NCBI GenBank assembly: GCA_965216845.1
Contig: OZ244200.1
Span: 2,604,001-2,668,000 of the forward strand
From: Panacagrimonas sp965216845
Lineage (GTDB): Bacteria; Pseudomonadota; Gammaproteobacteria; Nevskiales; Nevskiaceae
DNA length: 64,000 nucleotides
Direction: 5' to 3'
This document shows positions 34,930 through 44,008 of this stretch, one piece after another. Position numbers and translations under genes: made by a program. Numbering within the stretch: the stretch's first letter is position 1; the number at the start of each line of letters is the position of its first letter. The notes beneath the pieces were generated by a model. That model saw nothing but the letters and a program-made list of their open reading frames with translations, ran no database searches and was not told the DNA's origin.

Positions 34930-35589
34930 TCACCAATGCGATTGCAGGAACGCAGTTGCGGCACCGCGAACATCGGCGAGCCGACCATGAAAAAAATGGC
35001 CGGCGCCGTCCACTGCATGCATTTCTGGCTCGGGATCGTATTGCGCCAGGGACTGCCGCGTTTGCGCAAACGGCACCGTGTCATCGTCGCGGCTGTGAAT
35101 CACCAGCCAGGGGCAGGCGGGATGATCGGGCAGTTGCTCATCCTCAAAATAACGCCCGAACGGCGGTGCGACGGTGATGAGATTTTTCGGTTTCAGCGCC
35201 GCACTGGCCTTGAGGCTGACGTAGGCGCCAAAGGAAAAGCCGGCCAGCAGCAGTTCCAGCTGCGGTTGTTGCGCTTGCAACCATTGCGCCGCCGCCACGC
35301 AATCCCGGGTTTCGCCATGCGTATGGTCATAGCTGCCTTGACTGCGACCAACGCCGCGAAAATTGAAACGCAGACTGGCCAGACCGGCATCCAGGGCCGC
35401 CGCCGCCAGGGTGTAAACCACCTTGTTGCTCATGGCCCCGCCGAATTGTGGATGCGGATGACAAATCACCGCCACACCTCGCAAGTCGTTCTTGGGTACC
35501 GACAGCATCGCCTCCAAATCTCCGGCTGGGCCGGGAAGGATCAAGTCGGCCGATTGACCCGCGCCGGGCCATTGCAAGCCGCTGTTCAC
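34930..35589 (-). CDS. Alpha/beta hydrolase
   Basis: A 219-residue serine hydrolase of the dienelactone-hydrolase-like group. It shows VICHPHPQFGGAMSNKVVYT, LRFNFRGVGRSQGSYDHTHG, the nucleophile elbow LLAGFSFGAYVS, an Asp in WLVIHSRDDDTVPF and His in MHAVDGAGHFFHG. The GTG at 35589 overlaps the stop of the upstream SH3 gene (GTGA); another GTG four codons earlier is possible. Substrate unknown. Confidence 0.85.
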   Translation of the reverse strand: MNSGLQWPGAGQSADLILPGPAGDLEAMLSVPKNDLRGVAVICHPHPQFGGAMSNKVVYTLAAAALDAGLASLRFNFRGVGRSQGSYDHTHGETRDCVAAAQWLQAQQPQLELLLAGFSFGAYVSLKASAALKPKNLITVAPPFGRYFEDEQLPDHPACPWLVIHSRDDDTVPFAQTRQSLAQYDPEPEMHAVDGAGHFFHGRLADVRGAATAFLQSHW

Positions 35590-36224
35590 AAATCCGCCCA
35601 CCCGCGACGACCGCGTCGCGGAAACAGCGTGAACAGCAGGCCGAACAGGATTCCGGCGGCAAAGATCAGCGCACCGGTGATCATGCCCGCGCGGCCGCTG
35701 GGCTCGGGATCTTCCAATACCGCCGCCGGCGTACCTTCGGGAATCAGCACAGTGCTGGGGTTTCTGCGCGCCAGGGCAAGTTGTCCTTCCAGTTCACGAA
35801 TGCGCAAGTCCCTGGTTTCCAGCTGCGCGCTCAACTTGGCCAGGCGCGCGCGCGGGTGCGGCTGTTCGGAAATGAATCGACCCAACACCCACCCCACCTG
35901 ATCCGGCGCAGCGCGGACGCGGATGTAGCCGCTTTGTTCGTCAATCTGCAGCAGCTCCACGCGGGTGCCGCTCTTGAGCAGGCCAACCGCCTTGCCTTCA
36001 ACACCCGGATCCTGACGCAGGGTGATGGCCATCTCATCGCTGATGTAGCGCACCGGCGGCTTCAGACCACCGGGCTTTTCGGCGCTGGCCGACGGCTCCT
36101 CGGGCGCTTGCGCGACCGCAGACTGCACGCCCGGGCTGACCAACATCAACATGCCGACCAGCAACGCAAGTGCTGAGCGGCGCAACTCGGCAAACTCATT
36201 CAGATACACAGCCTTTGTGGTCAT
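35586..36224 (-). CDS. SH3-domain membrane protein (TIGR04211 type)
   Basis: A 212-residue envelope protein: signal peptide, a bacterial SH3 domain about residues 58-118 (MAITLRQDPGVEGKAVGLLK, QSGYIRVRAAPDQVGWVLGR), a coiled segment (RLAKLSAQLETRDLRIRELE), and a C-terminal membrane helix (MITGALIFAAGILFGLLFTL) followed by RRGRRGW. Family members such as YgiM have this layout. Function is not established. Confidence 0.85.
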   Translation of the reverse strand: MTTKAVYLNEFAELRRSALALLVGMLMLVSPGVQSAVAQAPEEPSASAEKPGGLKPPVRYISDEMAITLRQDPGVEGKAVGLLKSGTRVELLQIDEQSGYIRVRAAPDQVGWVLGRFISEQPHPRARLAKLSAQLETRDLRIRELEGQLALARRNPSTVLIPEGTPAAVLEDPEPSGRAGMITGALIFAAGILFGLLFTLFPRRGRRGWADL

Positions 36225-36310
36225 TGGTGGCCGATGGGTAATCGTAAAGTCTAGCCCGTTAGACTAGGGAATCACACCGCCCGCCCCGCCGCACCCATCG
36301 CCGCCGCCCC

Positions 36311-38044
36311 ATGCTGAAACGTCCGCAACCCATTCTGGCCCTGGACCTGCGATCACTGGCGCTGACCCGCGCGGGCCTTGGCCTGCTGTTGCTGATCGAC
36401 GCGGTCTGCCGATTCGGAACCGCCGGTTTGCTGTACAGCGATAACGGATTGATGCCCCGCAGCGGCGTGATGGAACTCGTCGAACCCACACGCCTGTCGC
36501 TGCACCTGATCAACGGCGGCAACGGGTTCATCCATACCTTGCTGCTACTGCAACTGCTCGCGGCCGGCGCCCTCATGTTGGGCTGGCGAACGCGCATGGC
36601 CACACTGTGCCTGTTCGTACTCAGCCTGTCGCTGGCGGTGCGCAACCCGCTGGCCTTGAGCGCGGCTGACGCGCTGACCATCAGCCTGTTGTGGTGGGGA
36701 CTGTTTCTGCCCTGGAATGCGCGCTGGAGCGTGGAATCGGCGCTGACGGCTGACCCCATCGATGACGAGCACATCGCCTCAGCCGCCAGCGCCGGCCTCA
36801 TCTGGAGCGTCATCGGCGCGTTCGTCTGGCTGGCTGCATCACTCGACTGGAGTGCGCCTTCCGAACTGGCGCGCGCCGCCGCAGCGCTGTTGGATCAAGC
36901 CAATATCGCCTATCCCTGGAGCGCCTGGATCAGCGTCGTCCCCACCCTGGATGTGATGCTGGCCTGGTGGGCGCTGGCTTCGGTCGCGCTGGCGCCGATC
37001 ATGGCGCTGATTCCATTGAAATGGCTGCGCGCACCGGCCATCGTCAACCTGTTGCTGTTTCTGGCGTTTCTGGTCACTCATTTCGCGCTCGGCAGCCTGC
37101 CGTGGATGCTGGCAGTGGGCCTGTTCGGCCTGATCGGCGGTGGCTTCTGGCGCTGGTGCGCGCGCCGTCACCATCGCGCCACCGGCGATGGCGTGCTGCG
37201 GATCTTTTACGACGGCGACTGCCGTTTCTGCCATCAAAGCTGTCTGCTGCTGCGCGAATTCCTGATCGTTCCCGCCGCCGAAATTCGCCCGGCTCAGGAC
37301 AATGGCCGCGCCCACGCCCTGATGCAGGCGCAATACTCCTGGGTGGTGATCGACCGCCAGGACAACGCCCATCTGAAATGGGACGCCTTTGTCTGTCTGC
37401 TGCGTGAATCGAGCTTGTTGCGACCGCTCTCCGGCTTTTTTGGCCTGCGTCGCTGGCGATCACCCGGCACTCGCGTCTACGACTGGGTGGCGGAGCATCG
37501 CGGCGCTTTTGGTCGTGTTTCGGCCCGGCTGCTGCCGCGCAATCCAGGCCTGACGCTGAATCCGCAAGGGGTGCGGACCATCGCAGGCATCAGCCTGCTG
37601 TTCGTCGGCCTGTGGGAATTGTCGGCCGGAACCCTGCCCTCGGTCGCCAGGCTGGTACAGACCCCGGTGCAACTGCTGGGATTGGACTATCGCCGTGACC
37701 GCCTGATCACCCTGCCCGAATATCGCGACGGCTGGTTTCTGGCGGTGGGGGAAACCCATGACGGCGAACCGATCGATGTGCTCAGCGCAAACCGGGGTCG
37801 CCCGCGTTATGAGCCGCGTCGCTGGCCGTCCTTGCAAGGCATCAGCACGCGTGAACAGGCCTATCGCCAACGTTTGATCGAACCCGAACATCAACACCTC
37901 CGCCAGTACTGGGTGAGTGATCTGTGTCGCCGCCATCCCGAGGTGCAAAACATTCGCCTGCTGGTTCTGATGGAACGCGATGCCCCCGGTGCGGCGGTAG
38001 AACAAACCGTGCTGCATCGCCAGAACTGCACCAAATCCAAATGA
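36311..38044 (+). CDS. HTTM membrane domain fused to a DCC-type thiol oxidoreductase domain
   Basis: A 577-residue protein. The N-terminal about 280 residues hold several membrane helices of the HTTM type (related to vitamin K gamma-carboxylase and DoxX), for example LTRAGLGLLLLIDAVCRFGT and LWWGLFLPWNARWSVESALT. From about residue 297 a DUF393/DCC domain follows with the CxxC pair in IFYDGDCRFCHQSCLLLREF. A last helix near 420-440 leads into a C-terminal region with no motif I know. The fused order suggests redox chemistry at the membrane. The stop overlaps tatD (ATGA). Confidence 0.8.
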   Translation: MLKRPQPILALDLRSLALTRAGLGLLLLIDAVCRFGTAGLLYSDNGLMPRSGVMELVEPTRLSLHLINGGNGFIHTLLLLQLLAAGALMLGWRTRMATLCLFVLSLSLAVRNPLALSAADALTISLLWWGLFLPWNARWSVESALTADPIDDEHIASAASAGLIWSVIGAFVWLAASLDWSAPSELARAAAALLDQANIAYPWSAWISVVPTLDVMLAWWALASVALAPIMALIPLKWLRAPAIVNLLLFLAFLVTHFALGSLPWMLAVGLFGLIGGGFWRWCARRHHRATGDGVLRIFYDGDCRFCHQSCLLLREFLIVPAAEIRPAQDNGRAHALMQAQYSWVVIDRQDNAHLKWDAFVCLLRESSLLRPLSGFFGLRRWRSPGTRVYDWVAEHRGAFGRVSARLLPRNPGLTLNPQGVRTIAGISLLFVGLWELSAGTLPSVARLVQTPVQLLGLDYRRDRLITLPEYRDGWFLAVGETHDGEPIDVLSANRGRPRYEPRRWPSLQGISTREQAYRQRLIEPEHQHLRQYWVSDLCRRHPEVQNIRLLVLMERDAPGAAVEQTVLHRQNCTKSK

Positions 38045-38865
38045 ACAGCGGGCTGATCGACATCGGCGCCAATCTGGCGCACGACAGCTTTGACACCGAC
38101 CGCGAGGCGGTCTTGCAACGCGCCTGGGGTGCCGGCCTGGATGCCATTGTGATCACCGGCAGCAGCCGCAACAGCGCGCTGGCGGCGGCCGAATTGGCGA
38201 AGAAAAATCCGCGCCTGTTCTCTACCGCCGGTTTGCATCCGCATCATGCCGACGAATGGAGTCAGGAACTGCGCAGCCTGTTCGCGGAACTGGCACAACA
38301 ACAGCATGTGGTTTGCCTGGGCGAATGCGGGCTCGACTATTTCCGCGATTTTTCACCGCGGCCACTGCAGCGCCAGGCCTTTGTGGCGCAAATACAGCTC
38401 GCCATCGAAGTCGGCAAGCCGCTGTTTCTGCATCAGCGCGACGCGCATGAGGACTTCGCCGCCATCTTGCGCGAACACCGCGCCGCACTGGGCGCGGTGG
38501 TGGTGCACTGCTTTACGGATAGCGCCGCCGCCGCTGAGGCCTATCTGGAAATGGATTGCCACATCGGCATCACCGGCTGGATCTGCGATGAGCGTCGCGG
38601 TAAACATCTGTTAGACATCGTGCCCAATATTCCTGCCAATCGCTTGATGATCGAGACCGATGCGCCGTATCTGTTGCCGCGCACGGCACCCAAACAGGCC
38701 AGCCGACGCAATGAACCGGCCCTGCTGCCCTATGTGCTGGCGACCATTGCCAAAGCGCGCAATGAAACCGAAGCATCGGTGGCGCAAAACACTCGCGACA
38801 ATGCCTGTGCTTTTTTTGGTTTGGACGGGGCGCTGACGGAGCGCAACGGCGAGTCAATCCGGTAA
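38041..38865 (+). CDS. tatD: TatD-family 3'-5' deoxyribonuclease
   Basis: A 274-residue metal-dependent hydrolase. It follows E. coli TatD rather than YcfH in lacking the N-terminal HxH (it reads IDIGANLAHDSF) and in STAGLHPHHADEW, CLGECGLDYFRDFSP, GITGWICDERRG and IETDAPYLLPRTAP. It degrades DNA or RNA 3' ends and has roles in peroxide damage repair. The ATG overlaps the previous stop. Confidence 0.93.
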   Translation: MNSGLIDIGANLAHDSFDTDREAVLQRAWGAGLDAIVITGSSRNSALAAAELAKKNPRLFSTAGLHPHHADEWSQELRSLFAELAQQQHVVCLGECGLDYFRDFSPRPLQRQAFVAQIQLAIEVGKPLFLHQRDAHEDFAAILREHRAALGAVVVHCFTDSAAAAEAYLEMDCHIGITGWICDERRGKHLLDIVPNIPANRLMIETDAPYLLPRTAPKQASRRNEPALLPYVLATIAKARNETEASVAQNTRDNACAFFGLDGALTERNGESIR

Positions 38866-38886
38866 GGGAATGAACCCTGGTCACAG

Positions 38887-40011
38887 CTAGTGCTCGGCAC
38901 AACTCGCGGTGCTGGGCTCCGGCGCTTGCAAGCGTTCGGCGCCAGCGCGCAAAGCGTTCAGGCTGATCACGCCGATGCCGTCGGCGCTCAGGCTGCCCAG
39001 GTAAAGCCGGCCCTGATGCTCTTCGACGCTGGTGACGGGCGCATAGGCGCTGCGGTGATCGAACTGGTAGTTTTCCACCACCTCCCCATCCAGATCAATG
39101 CCCAGAACGATGGCGTGATTCGCCAGCCCGGGCTGCAGGAATCCGGGCAGGCGCGCGATGATTTGCCGAATATGAGGCTTGGGCAGGGACCAGTCGAGCA
39201 AGGACGAACGCGGGGCGAACAGGGCGACCCAGATACGGTCGCGGCCGTTGAAGCTGAGGTTGCCCGGGAACCCGGGCAGGTTGTCGATCCAAACTTCCTG
39301 AGTGCCGGCCTTGTCGCCCTTGAGCCAGTATTTGAGGATGCGGTATTTGGTGGTTTCCGCCACCAGCACGTATTCATCGTCCGGCCCCAGCGCGACGCCG
39401 TTGGCAAAGTACAGGCCGGCCATCAGCGTTTCGGCGCGCCCGCTGTCCTTGTGATAGCGAATCAGCCGACCGTTGCCACCATGCTCGAGGGCTTCGCGCA
39501 TGTGTTCGCCATAGCCGAATTTGTGCGAGGCATCCGACAGATAGATCAGGCCGTTGCCGTCCTCATCCAGATCATCGGCGAACTTCATGGCGATGCCGTC
39601 GGCGCCGTCGGCCACCCGTTCGGCGTCCGCGCCGGGATCGAGTCGCATCAAACCCTGTTTGGGGTCGGCAATCCAGACGACGCCGTTTTCGTCCACGTGC
39701 AGCCCCAGGGGGCGACCGCCGGTCTGACCCAGAATGCGACAGTCGTCGCCGTCGGCCGACATGGAGACGATGCGTCCATCGGCAAAGCCCGCGTACAGCC
39801 GCTGATCCGGGCCAATGGCGACACCCTCCGGCCCTTTGCCGAATCCGCTCAACAAGCGGCCGACACCGCGTAGCTTGTCGTTGCTGGCGAAGGGGCCATC
39901 GGTGGTCGATGGCGCCGGCGGCGGCGTCCAGGCCTTTGGCGTCAGGCCGGTATTCCAGGTGAACAGATAGACGGTCAGGCCGGCGACAAGAATGATGATC
40001 GGGCGAATCAA
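38887..40011 (-). CDS. SMP-30/strictosidine synthase-like beta-propeller protein
   Basis: A 374-residue protein with an N-terminal membrane anchor (IIILVAGLTVYLFTW) and a six-bladed propeller: GPEGVAIGPDQRLYAGFADG, GRPLGLHVDENGVVWIADP, FADDLDEDGNGLIYLSDAS and YLGSLSADGIGVISLNALRA. The strictosidine-synthase-conserved SDASHKFGYGEHMREALEHG is present. Such proteins are lactonases or esterases of unknown substrate. TTG at 40011 is supported by a GGAG seven bases upstream. Confidence 0.85.
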   Translation of the reverse strand: MIRPIIILVAGLTVYLFTWNTGLTPKAWTPPPAPSTTDGPFASNDKLRGVGRLLSGFGKGPEGVAIGPDQRLYAGFADGRIVSMSADGDDCRILGQTGGRPLGLHVDENGVVWIADPKQGLMRLDPGADAERVADGADGIAMKFADDLDEDGNGLIYLSDASHKFGYGEHMREALEHGGNGRLIRYHKDSGRAETLMAGLYFANGVALGPDDEYVLVAETTKYRILKYWLKGDKAGTQEVWIDNLPGFPGNLSFNGRDRIWVALFAPRSSLLDWSLPKPHIRQIIARLPGFLQPGLANHAIVLGIDLDGEVVENYQFDHRSAYAPVTSVEEHQGRLYLGSLSADGIGVISLNALRAGAERLQAPEPSTASCAEH

Positions 40012-40070
40012 AACACGCTCCGGTGGTGGTGGTTGGTCAATACAGGCCGTTTCGGTATGGGTTCAAACAC

Positions 40071-41798
40071 TTATTGAAGCTGTTTGAGCGCCTGCTCGAA
40101 GTCCTGCGCAGCAGCGGCGGTGAACAGCCGTTCGGCCCGTTGCCGAAGTACACCCACGTCCGATTCGCGCACCACGCGCTTGACCTCCAGGATGCTGCTG
40201 GGATGCATGGAAAATTCGGTCAGCCCCAAGCCCAGCAACAGCGGCGTGAATCTGGGGTCGCCCGCCATCTCACCACACATGGACACGGAAATATTGGCAT
40301 CGCAGCCGGCTTCAATGGTCATGCGCACCAGCCGCAGCACCGCCGGATGCAGTGGGTCGTAGAGGTAGTTCACCTCGTCATCCACACGGTCGATGGCCAG
40401 CGTGTACTGGATCAGATCATTGGTGCCGATGGAGAAGAACTTGCAATTGCGCGCCAACAGCGGTGCGGAAATAGCGGCCGCAGGCACTTCCACCATGCAA
40501 CCCACCGGAATATCGTCAGCGATGGCATGACCTTCAGCAATCAGCGCACGCCGGCAATCATCAATAATGGCTTGCGCCTGACGAAATTCATTCAAGCTGG
40601 AAATCATCGGCAACATGATTTTCACCTGACCATGAGCAGACGCGCGCAACAAGGCACGAACCTGCACCCGGAACAAATCGGTCTCTTTCAGACATAGACG
40701 GATGGCGCGCAAGCCCAACGCCGGATTATTCGGCGTGGGACTGCTGCTGCGGCCCGAGTCCACTTGTTTGTCCGCACCCAAATCCAGCGTGCGAATGGTG
40801 ATGGGATGCGGCTTTACCGCCGCCACCATGGTGGAATAGGCCTCGTATTGCTCCGCTTCGCTCGGCAAATCCTTGCGGTTCATGTAGAGGAATTCGGTGC
40901 GATACAGCCCCACGCCCTGAGCGCCGTTGGCGGCGGCTTCGCGTGCGTCTTCGGGCAATTCGATATTCGCCATCAGCCGGATGTCGACGCCATCGCTGGA
41001 CACGGCGGGCTTGTCGCGCAACTGTTGAAGTGCGCGCCGGTCCCGGGCCTGTTGTACCTGCTTGTCGCGGAAATGCGCCAGCGCGCGCTGATCCGGGTCG
41101 GCCAGTACATGGCCTTTTTCGCCATCGACGATGACCTGCTCGCCCTCTTTGAGCAAACGCCGTGCGTTGTGCAGGCCCACCACCGCCGGAATGCTGAGGC
41201 TGCGGGCAAGAATCGCGGTATGCGACAGCGGGCCGCCGTATTCGGTGACAAACGCCAGTACCGATTGCTGCGACAGCAGAATGATGTCGGCCGGGGTGAT
41301 GTCATCAGCCACGATCACCGTTGGTCCGCTGCTGTCCACCACGGTGAGCTGGCGTTCCGAGTTCAGCAGCACGCGCAGAATCCGCGCGCAGACGTGTTCC
41401 ACATCGTCCCGTCGCGTCCGCAGATAGGGGTCGTCCATCTGCTCGAACACACCGATCAGGGCGTCGCGTGAATGCACCAGCGCGGCCTCGGCGTTCATCG
41501 GCGCCGCGCGAATCTGATTCACCGTGGCCTCGGTGATGGAGCGGTCGTCCATCATCAACAAATGGGTGTCAATGAAAGAGGCGATATCACCCGGCGTGCC
41601 CGGCGGAATCTGTGCACGCACCGCTTGTAGCTGATCATGCGCGGTTTTCTGCGCCTGGACGAAGCGTTCGACCTCCCGCTCGATCCCGGCGCCCTGCGGC
41701 ACGCGCTCAGGAATCTCCAGATCGCCGCCGTGCAGTTTCTGCACACGGCCGATGGCAATGCCGCGACAGACGCCGATGCCGGAAAGCCAGAGGCTCAT
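40071..41798 (-). CDS. ptsI: PTS enzyme I
   Basis: A 575-residue phosphoenolpyruvate-protein phosphotransferase that passes phosphate from PEP to HPr. The phosphorylated His is H193 in YGGPLSHTAILARS; the PEP-binding TRTEF-like GVGLYRTEFLYMNR, LDLGADKQ and FFSIGTNDLIQYTLAIDR are present, with the catalytic Cys region SVSMCGEMAGDP. There is no GAF domain, so it is EI and not PtsP. It is the last gene of the nitrogen-PTS operon. Confidence 0.95.
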   Translation of the reverse strand: MSLWLSGIGVCRGIAIGRVQKLHGGDLEIPERVPQGAGIEREVERFVQAQKTAHDQLQAVRAQIPPGTPGDIASFIDTHLLMMDDRSITEATVNQIRAAPMNAEAALVHSRDALIGVFEQMDDPYLRTRRDDVEHVCARILRVLLNSERQLTVVDSSGPTVIVADDITPADIILLSQQSVLAFVTEYGGPLSHTAILARSLSIPAVVGLHNARRLLKEGEQVIVDGEKGHVLADPDQRALAHFRDKQVQQARDRRALQQLRDKPAVSSDGVDIRLMANIELPEDAREAAANGAQGVGLYRTEFLYMNRKDLPSEAEQYEAYSTMVAAVKPHPITIRTLDLGADKQVDSGRSSSPTPNNPALGLRAIRLCLKETDLFRVQVRALLRASAHGQVKIMLPMISSLNEFRQAQAIIDDCRRALIAEGHAIADDIPVGCMVEVPAAAISAPLLARNCKFFSIGTNDLIQYTLAIDRVDDEVNYLYDPLHPAVLRLVRMTIEAGCDANISVSMCGEMAGDPRFTPLLLGLGLTEFSMHPSSILEVKRVVRESDVGVLRQRAERLFTAAAAQDFEQALKQLQ

Positions 41799-41808
41799 GG
41801 CTGAAGCC

Positions 41809-42102
41809 TCACGCCTGTTCCCCGAAACGATCCGCCACCAGTTGCGCCAGCGCGTCCAGCGCCTGCACCTGATCTTCGCCTTCGGCCACCAGGGTGATGC
41901 GGCTGCCTTGTGCAGCCGCCAGCATCATCACCCCCATGATGCTCTTGCCGCTGACCTGGCGGCCATCTTTGCGAATCCGCACATCGGCGCTAAAGCTGGA
42001 GGCCAGCGTCACCAGCTTGGCGGCGGCGCGTGCATGCAGCCCCAGCCGGTTCACGATTTCAACTTCACGCTGCACCGGCTTGCCCCTGATTGCTGTCGCC
42101 AT
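41809..42102 (-). CDS. ptsH: HPr/NPr phosphocarrier protein
   Basis: A 97-residue phosphocarrier. His23 in NRLGLHARAAAKLV accepts phosphate from enzyme I. Ser54 in QVSGKSIMGVMML is the regulatory serine that HPr kinase would phosphorylate, consistent with hprK in the same operon. ATG 42102 gives normal length; upstream in-frame residues only overlap the EIIA gene. Confidence 0.94.
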   Translation of the reverse strand: MATAIRGKPVQREVEIVNRLGLHARAAAKLVTLASSFSADVRIRKDGRQVSGKSIMGVMMLAAAQGSRITLVAEGEDQVQALDALAQLVADRFGEQA

Positions 42103-42490
42103 TGCGCGGGCAGCGAAACACACCGCGCTGGCCGCCCTGAACCGCGATTTCCACCAAGGCCTCGGAAGAGGCCTGCGGATAATTGAATACCCGCACCAGC
42201 ATCGGCAGATTCAGACCGGCAATCACCGGGGTGGCGGTGACATCGCCCAGCTTGTTGGCGATATTGCTGGGCGTGGACCCGAACGCATCGGTCAGAATCA
42301 GCGCCCCCTTGCCGCCATCGAGCCGGGCGAGCATCTGGCGTCCCTGCACGATCAGCTGATCATGCGATTGCACCCGCGGCACTTCCAGCACTTCAGCCGC
42401 CATCGGCAGCGGGCCGATGATCTCCTGCACGCACTCCAGCAGGAAATGCCCCAGCTTGCCGTGGGTCACCAGCAGTAAGCCGACGCTCAT
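42065..42490 (-). CDS. PTS EIIA, mannose type
   Basis: A 141-residue EIIA-Man domain protein. His10 in LLLVTHGKLGHF is the phosphorylation site; ALILTDAFGSTPSNIANKL and GLNLPMLVRVFNY are family segments. No EIIB, EIIC or EIID genes are in the window, so it is probably regulatory. Its 3' end overlaps ptsH by 38 bases. Confidence 0.9.
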   Translation of the reverse strand: MSVGLLLVTHGKLGHFLLECVQEIIGPLPMAAEVLEVPRVQSHDQLIVQGRQMLARLDGGKGALILTDAFGSTPSNIANKLGDVTATPVIAGLNLPMLVRVFNYPQASSEALVEIAVQGGQRGVFRCPRNGDSNQGQAGAA

Positions 42491-42497
42491 GCCGGCA

Positions 42498-42598
42498 GTT
42501 TCCAGTGTCGAGTTTCCAGTTTCCAGTCATTGAGGGGTGGCCCCAATTGGTGAATCCGCATGGATTGCGAGCGTTTCTGGAAACTGGAAACTGGAAAC
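42498..42598. repeat. Inverted repeat array between rapZ and the EIIA gene
   Basis: The left arm (42498-42527) holds GTTTCCAGT three times, and the right arm (42574-42598) holds its inverse (CTGGAAACTGGAAACTGGAA) in series, separated by 46 bases that include ccaattgg and ggggtggcccc. Together they could form one large cruciform or stem-loop within the operon, and might modulate readthrough from rapZ to ptsH-ptsI. Confidence 0.65.
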
Positions 42599-42602
42599 CG
42601 CT

Positions 42603-43460
42603 TCATGGAAGTTCTTTGTGTTTGACGATCACCGGCGCAAAATGCTCAGCCAGGCGCGCCGCCAGTTGTTCAACAAGATACACGCTGCGGTGCTGACCGC
42701 CGGTGCAACCCACGCCAACGGTGACGTAGGCCCGGTCCTGATCGCGAAAGCGCGGCAGCCAGGGTTGGAGAAAGTCGTTGATATTCTCGATCATGCGTTG
42801 CGCTTCGGGCTGCTGATCCAGCCAGGCCGCAACCGGGGCGTCACGGCCAGACAGTTTCTTCAAGGCCGGCTCCCAGTGCGGATTGGGCAGACAGCGCACG
42901 TCGAACATGAAATCGCAGCCGTCGGGTGCGCCGTGCTTGAAACCAAAGGACAGCAACAACAAGGCCAGCTTGCCGGCACGACCTTCCGGCAAGCGTGCAT
43001 GAATCGCCTCGCGCAACTGGTGCAGATTCATGCGTGAGGTATCCAGCACCTCGTCGGCGTGGTTGGCAATGGGCGCCAGCAGACGGCGTTCGAGCTGAAT
43101 CGATTCCAGCAAGCAAGTGCGCGCGTCGAACAAGGGATGCCGGCGTCGCGTCTCACCGTAGCGACGCAGAATGGTTTCGTCTGCGGCGTTCAGAAAGATC
43201 AGGCGCGCCTCCACATCGCGCGCCCGCATGCGCTCCAGGTAGGACGGAAAACGCTTGATCTGGGTTGGCGCCTCGCGCGCATCGATGCCCACCGCCAGCC
43301 GCTGATAGCGCTCGCCCTGAACGCTGGCCAAGCGGGTGATCGCCGGCCCCAGCAGCGTCAGCGGCAGATTGTCGATGCAGTAATAACCCAAGTCCTCGCA
43401 CTGCTTCAGCGCCACCGTTTTGCCGGCGCCGGATAGCCCGCTGATGATGACCAGCTTCAC
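42603..43460 (-). CDS. rapZ: RNase adapter protein RapZ
   Basis: A 285-residue P-loop protein. The Walker A motif is ISGLSGAGKTVAL (residues 6-18); GYYCIDNLPLTLL, LIFLNAADETILRRYGETRR and the C-terminal VTVGVGCTGGQHRSVYLVEQ match RapZ/YvcJ. In enterobacteria it brings RNase E to the small RNA GlmZ. It starts at GTG 43460, overlapping the hprK stop by three bases. Confidence 0.95.
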   Translation of the reverse strand: MKLVIISGLSGAGKTVALKQCEDLGYYCIDNLPLTLLGPAITRLASVQGERYQRLAVGIDAREAPTQIKRFPSYLERMRARDVEARLIFLNAADETILRRYGETRRRHPLFDARTCLLESIQLERRLLAPIANHADEVLDTSRMNLHQLREAIHARLPEGRAGKLALLLLSFGFKHGAPDGCDFMFDVRCLPNPHWEPALKKLSGRDAPVAAWLDQQPEAQRMIENINDFLQPWLPRFRDQDRAYVTVGVGCTGGQHRSVYLVEQLAARLAEHFAPVIVKHKELP

Positions 43461-43996
43461 GGTTGCGACTCAATTTGTTGCATCTGTCGTGCAATCAGAT
43501 CTTCGGCCGCATCGTAGCCGCCGGCGCGCAGTTTCTGATCGCGGCAGGCGGCTTCGGCCACAGCCGCCAGATTATGCCCGACCCGTACCGGCAACCGCAG
43601 TTGCGACACACCCACGCCCAATACCGATTGCTGACCGCGACGTCCGTGCAATCGATCAAGCGGCTGGGCGTCCGCCGACGGCTCCAGAAACAGAATCAGG
43701 TCCAGTCGCGCCCGCTCGGCCACCGCGTCTTCTCCAAACATGCGCCGCGCATTGAGCACACCCAGTCCGCGCACCTCGATAAACCCGCTCAGCAATGCCG
43801 GACAGACGCCGATAAGCTGTTTCGAGGCGTTCAGATGAAACTCGGCGGCGTCATCGGCAATCAGCCGATGCCCGCGGCCCAACAGTTCCAGAGCCAGCTC
43901 GCTCTTGCCGACGCCGGCGGGACCGGCCAGCAAGACGCCCACCCCGAAAATCTGAATGAAAACGCCGTGCAGGCTCGCGACACGGTCTTGCGCCAC
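43457..43996 (-). CDS. hprK: HPr kinase/phosphorylase, short C-terminal form
   Basis: A 179-residue protein with only the catalytic domain of HprK: P-loop LLAGPAGVGKSELALELLGR (residues 22-41), HRLIADDAAEF and the family signature FIEVRGLGVLNARRMFGEDA. Classical HprK is about 310 residues with an N-terminal domain; here 12 bases separate the GTG start (43996) from the ptsN stop, so no room exists for it. Short forms occur in some proteobacteria. It would phosphorylate Ser54 of HPr. Confidence 0.88.
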   Translation of the reverse strand: MAQDRVASLHGVFIQIFGVGVLLAGPAGVGKSELALELLGRGHRLIADDAAEFHLNASKQLIGVCPALLSGFIEVRGLGVLNARRMFGEDAVAERARLDLILFLEPSADAQPLDRLHGRRGQQSVLGVGVSQLRLPVRVGHNLAAVAEAACRDQKLRAGGYDAAEDLIARQMQQIESQP

Positions 43997-44008
43997 AGCG
44001 ACAGCGCC

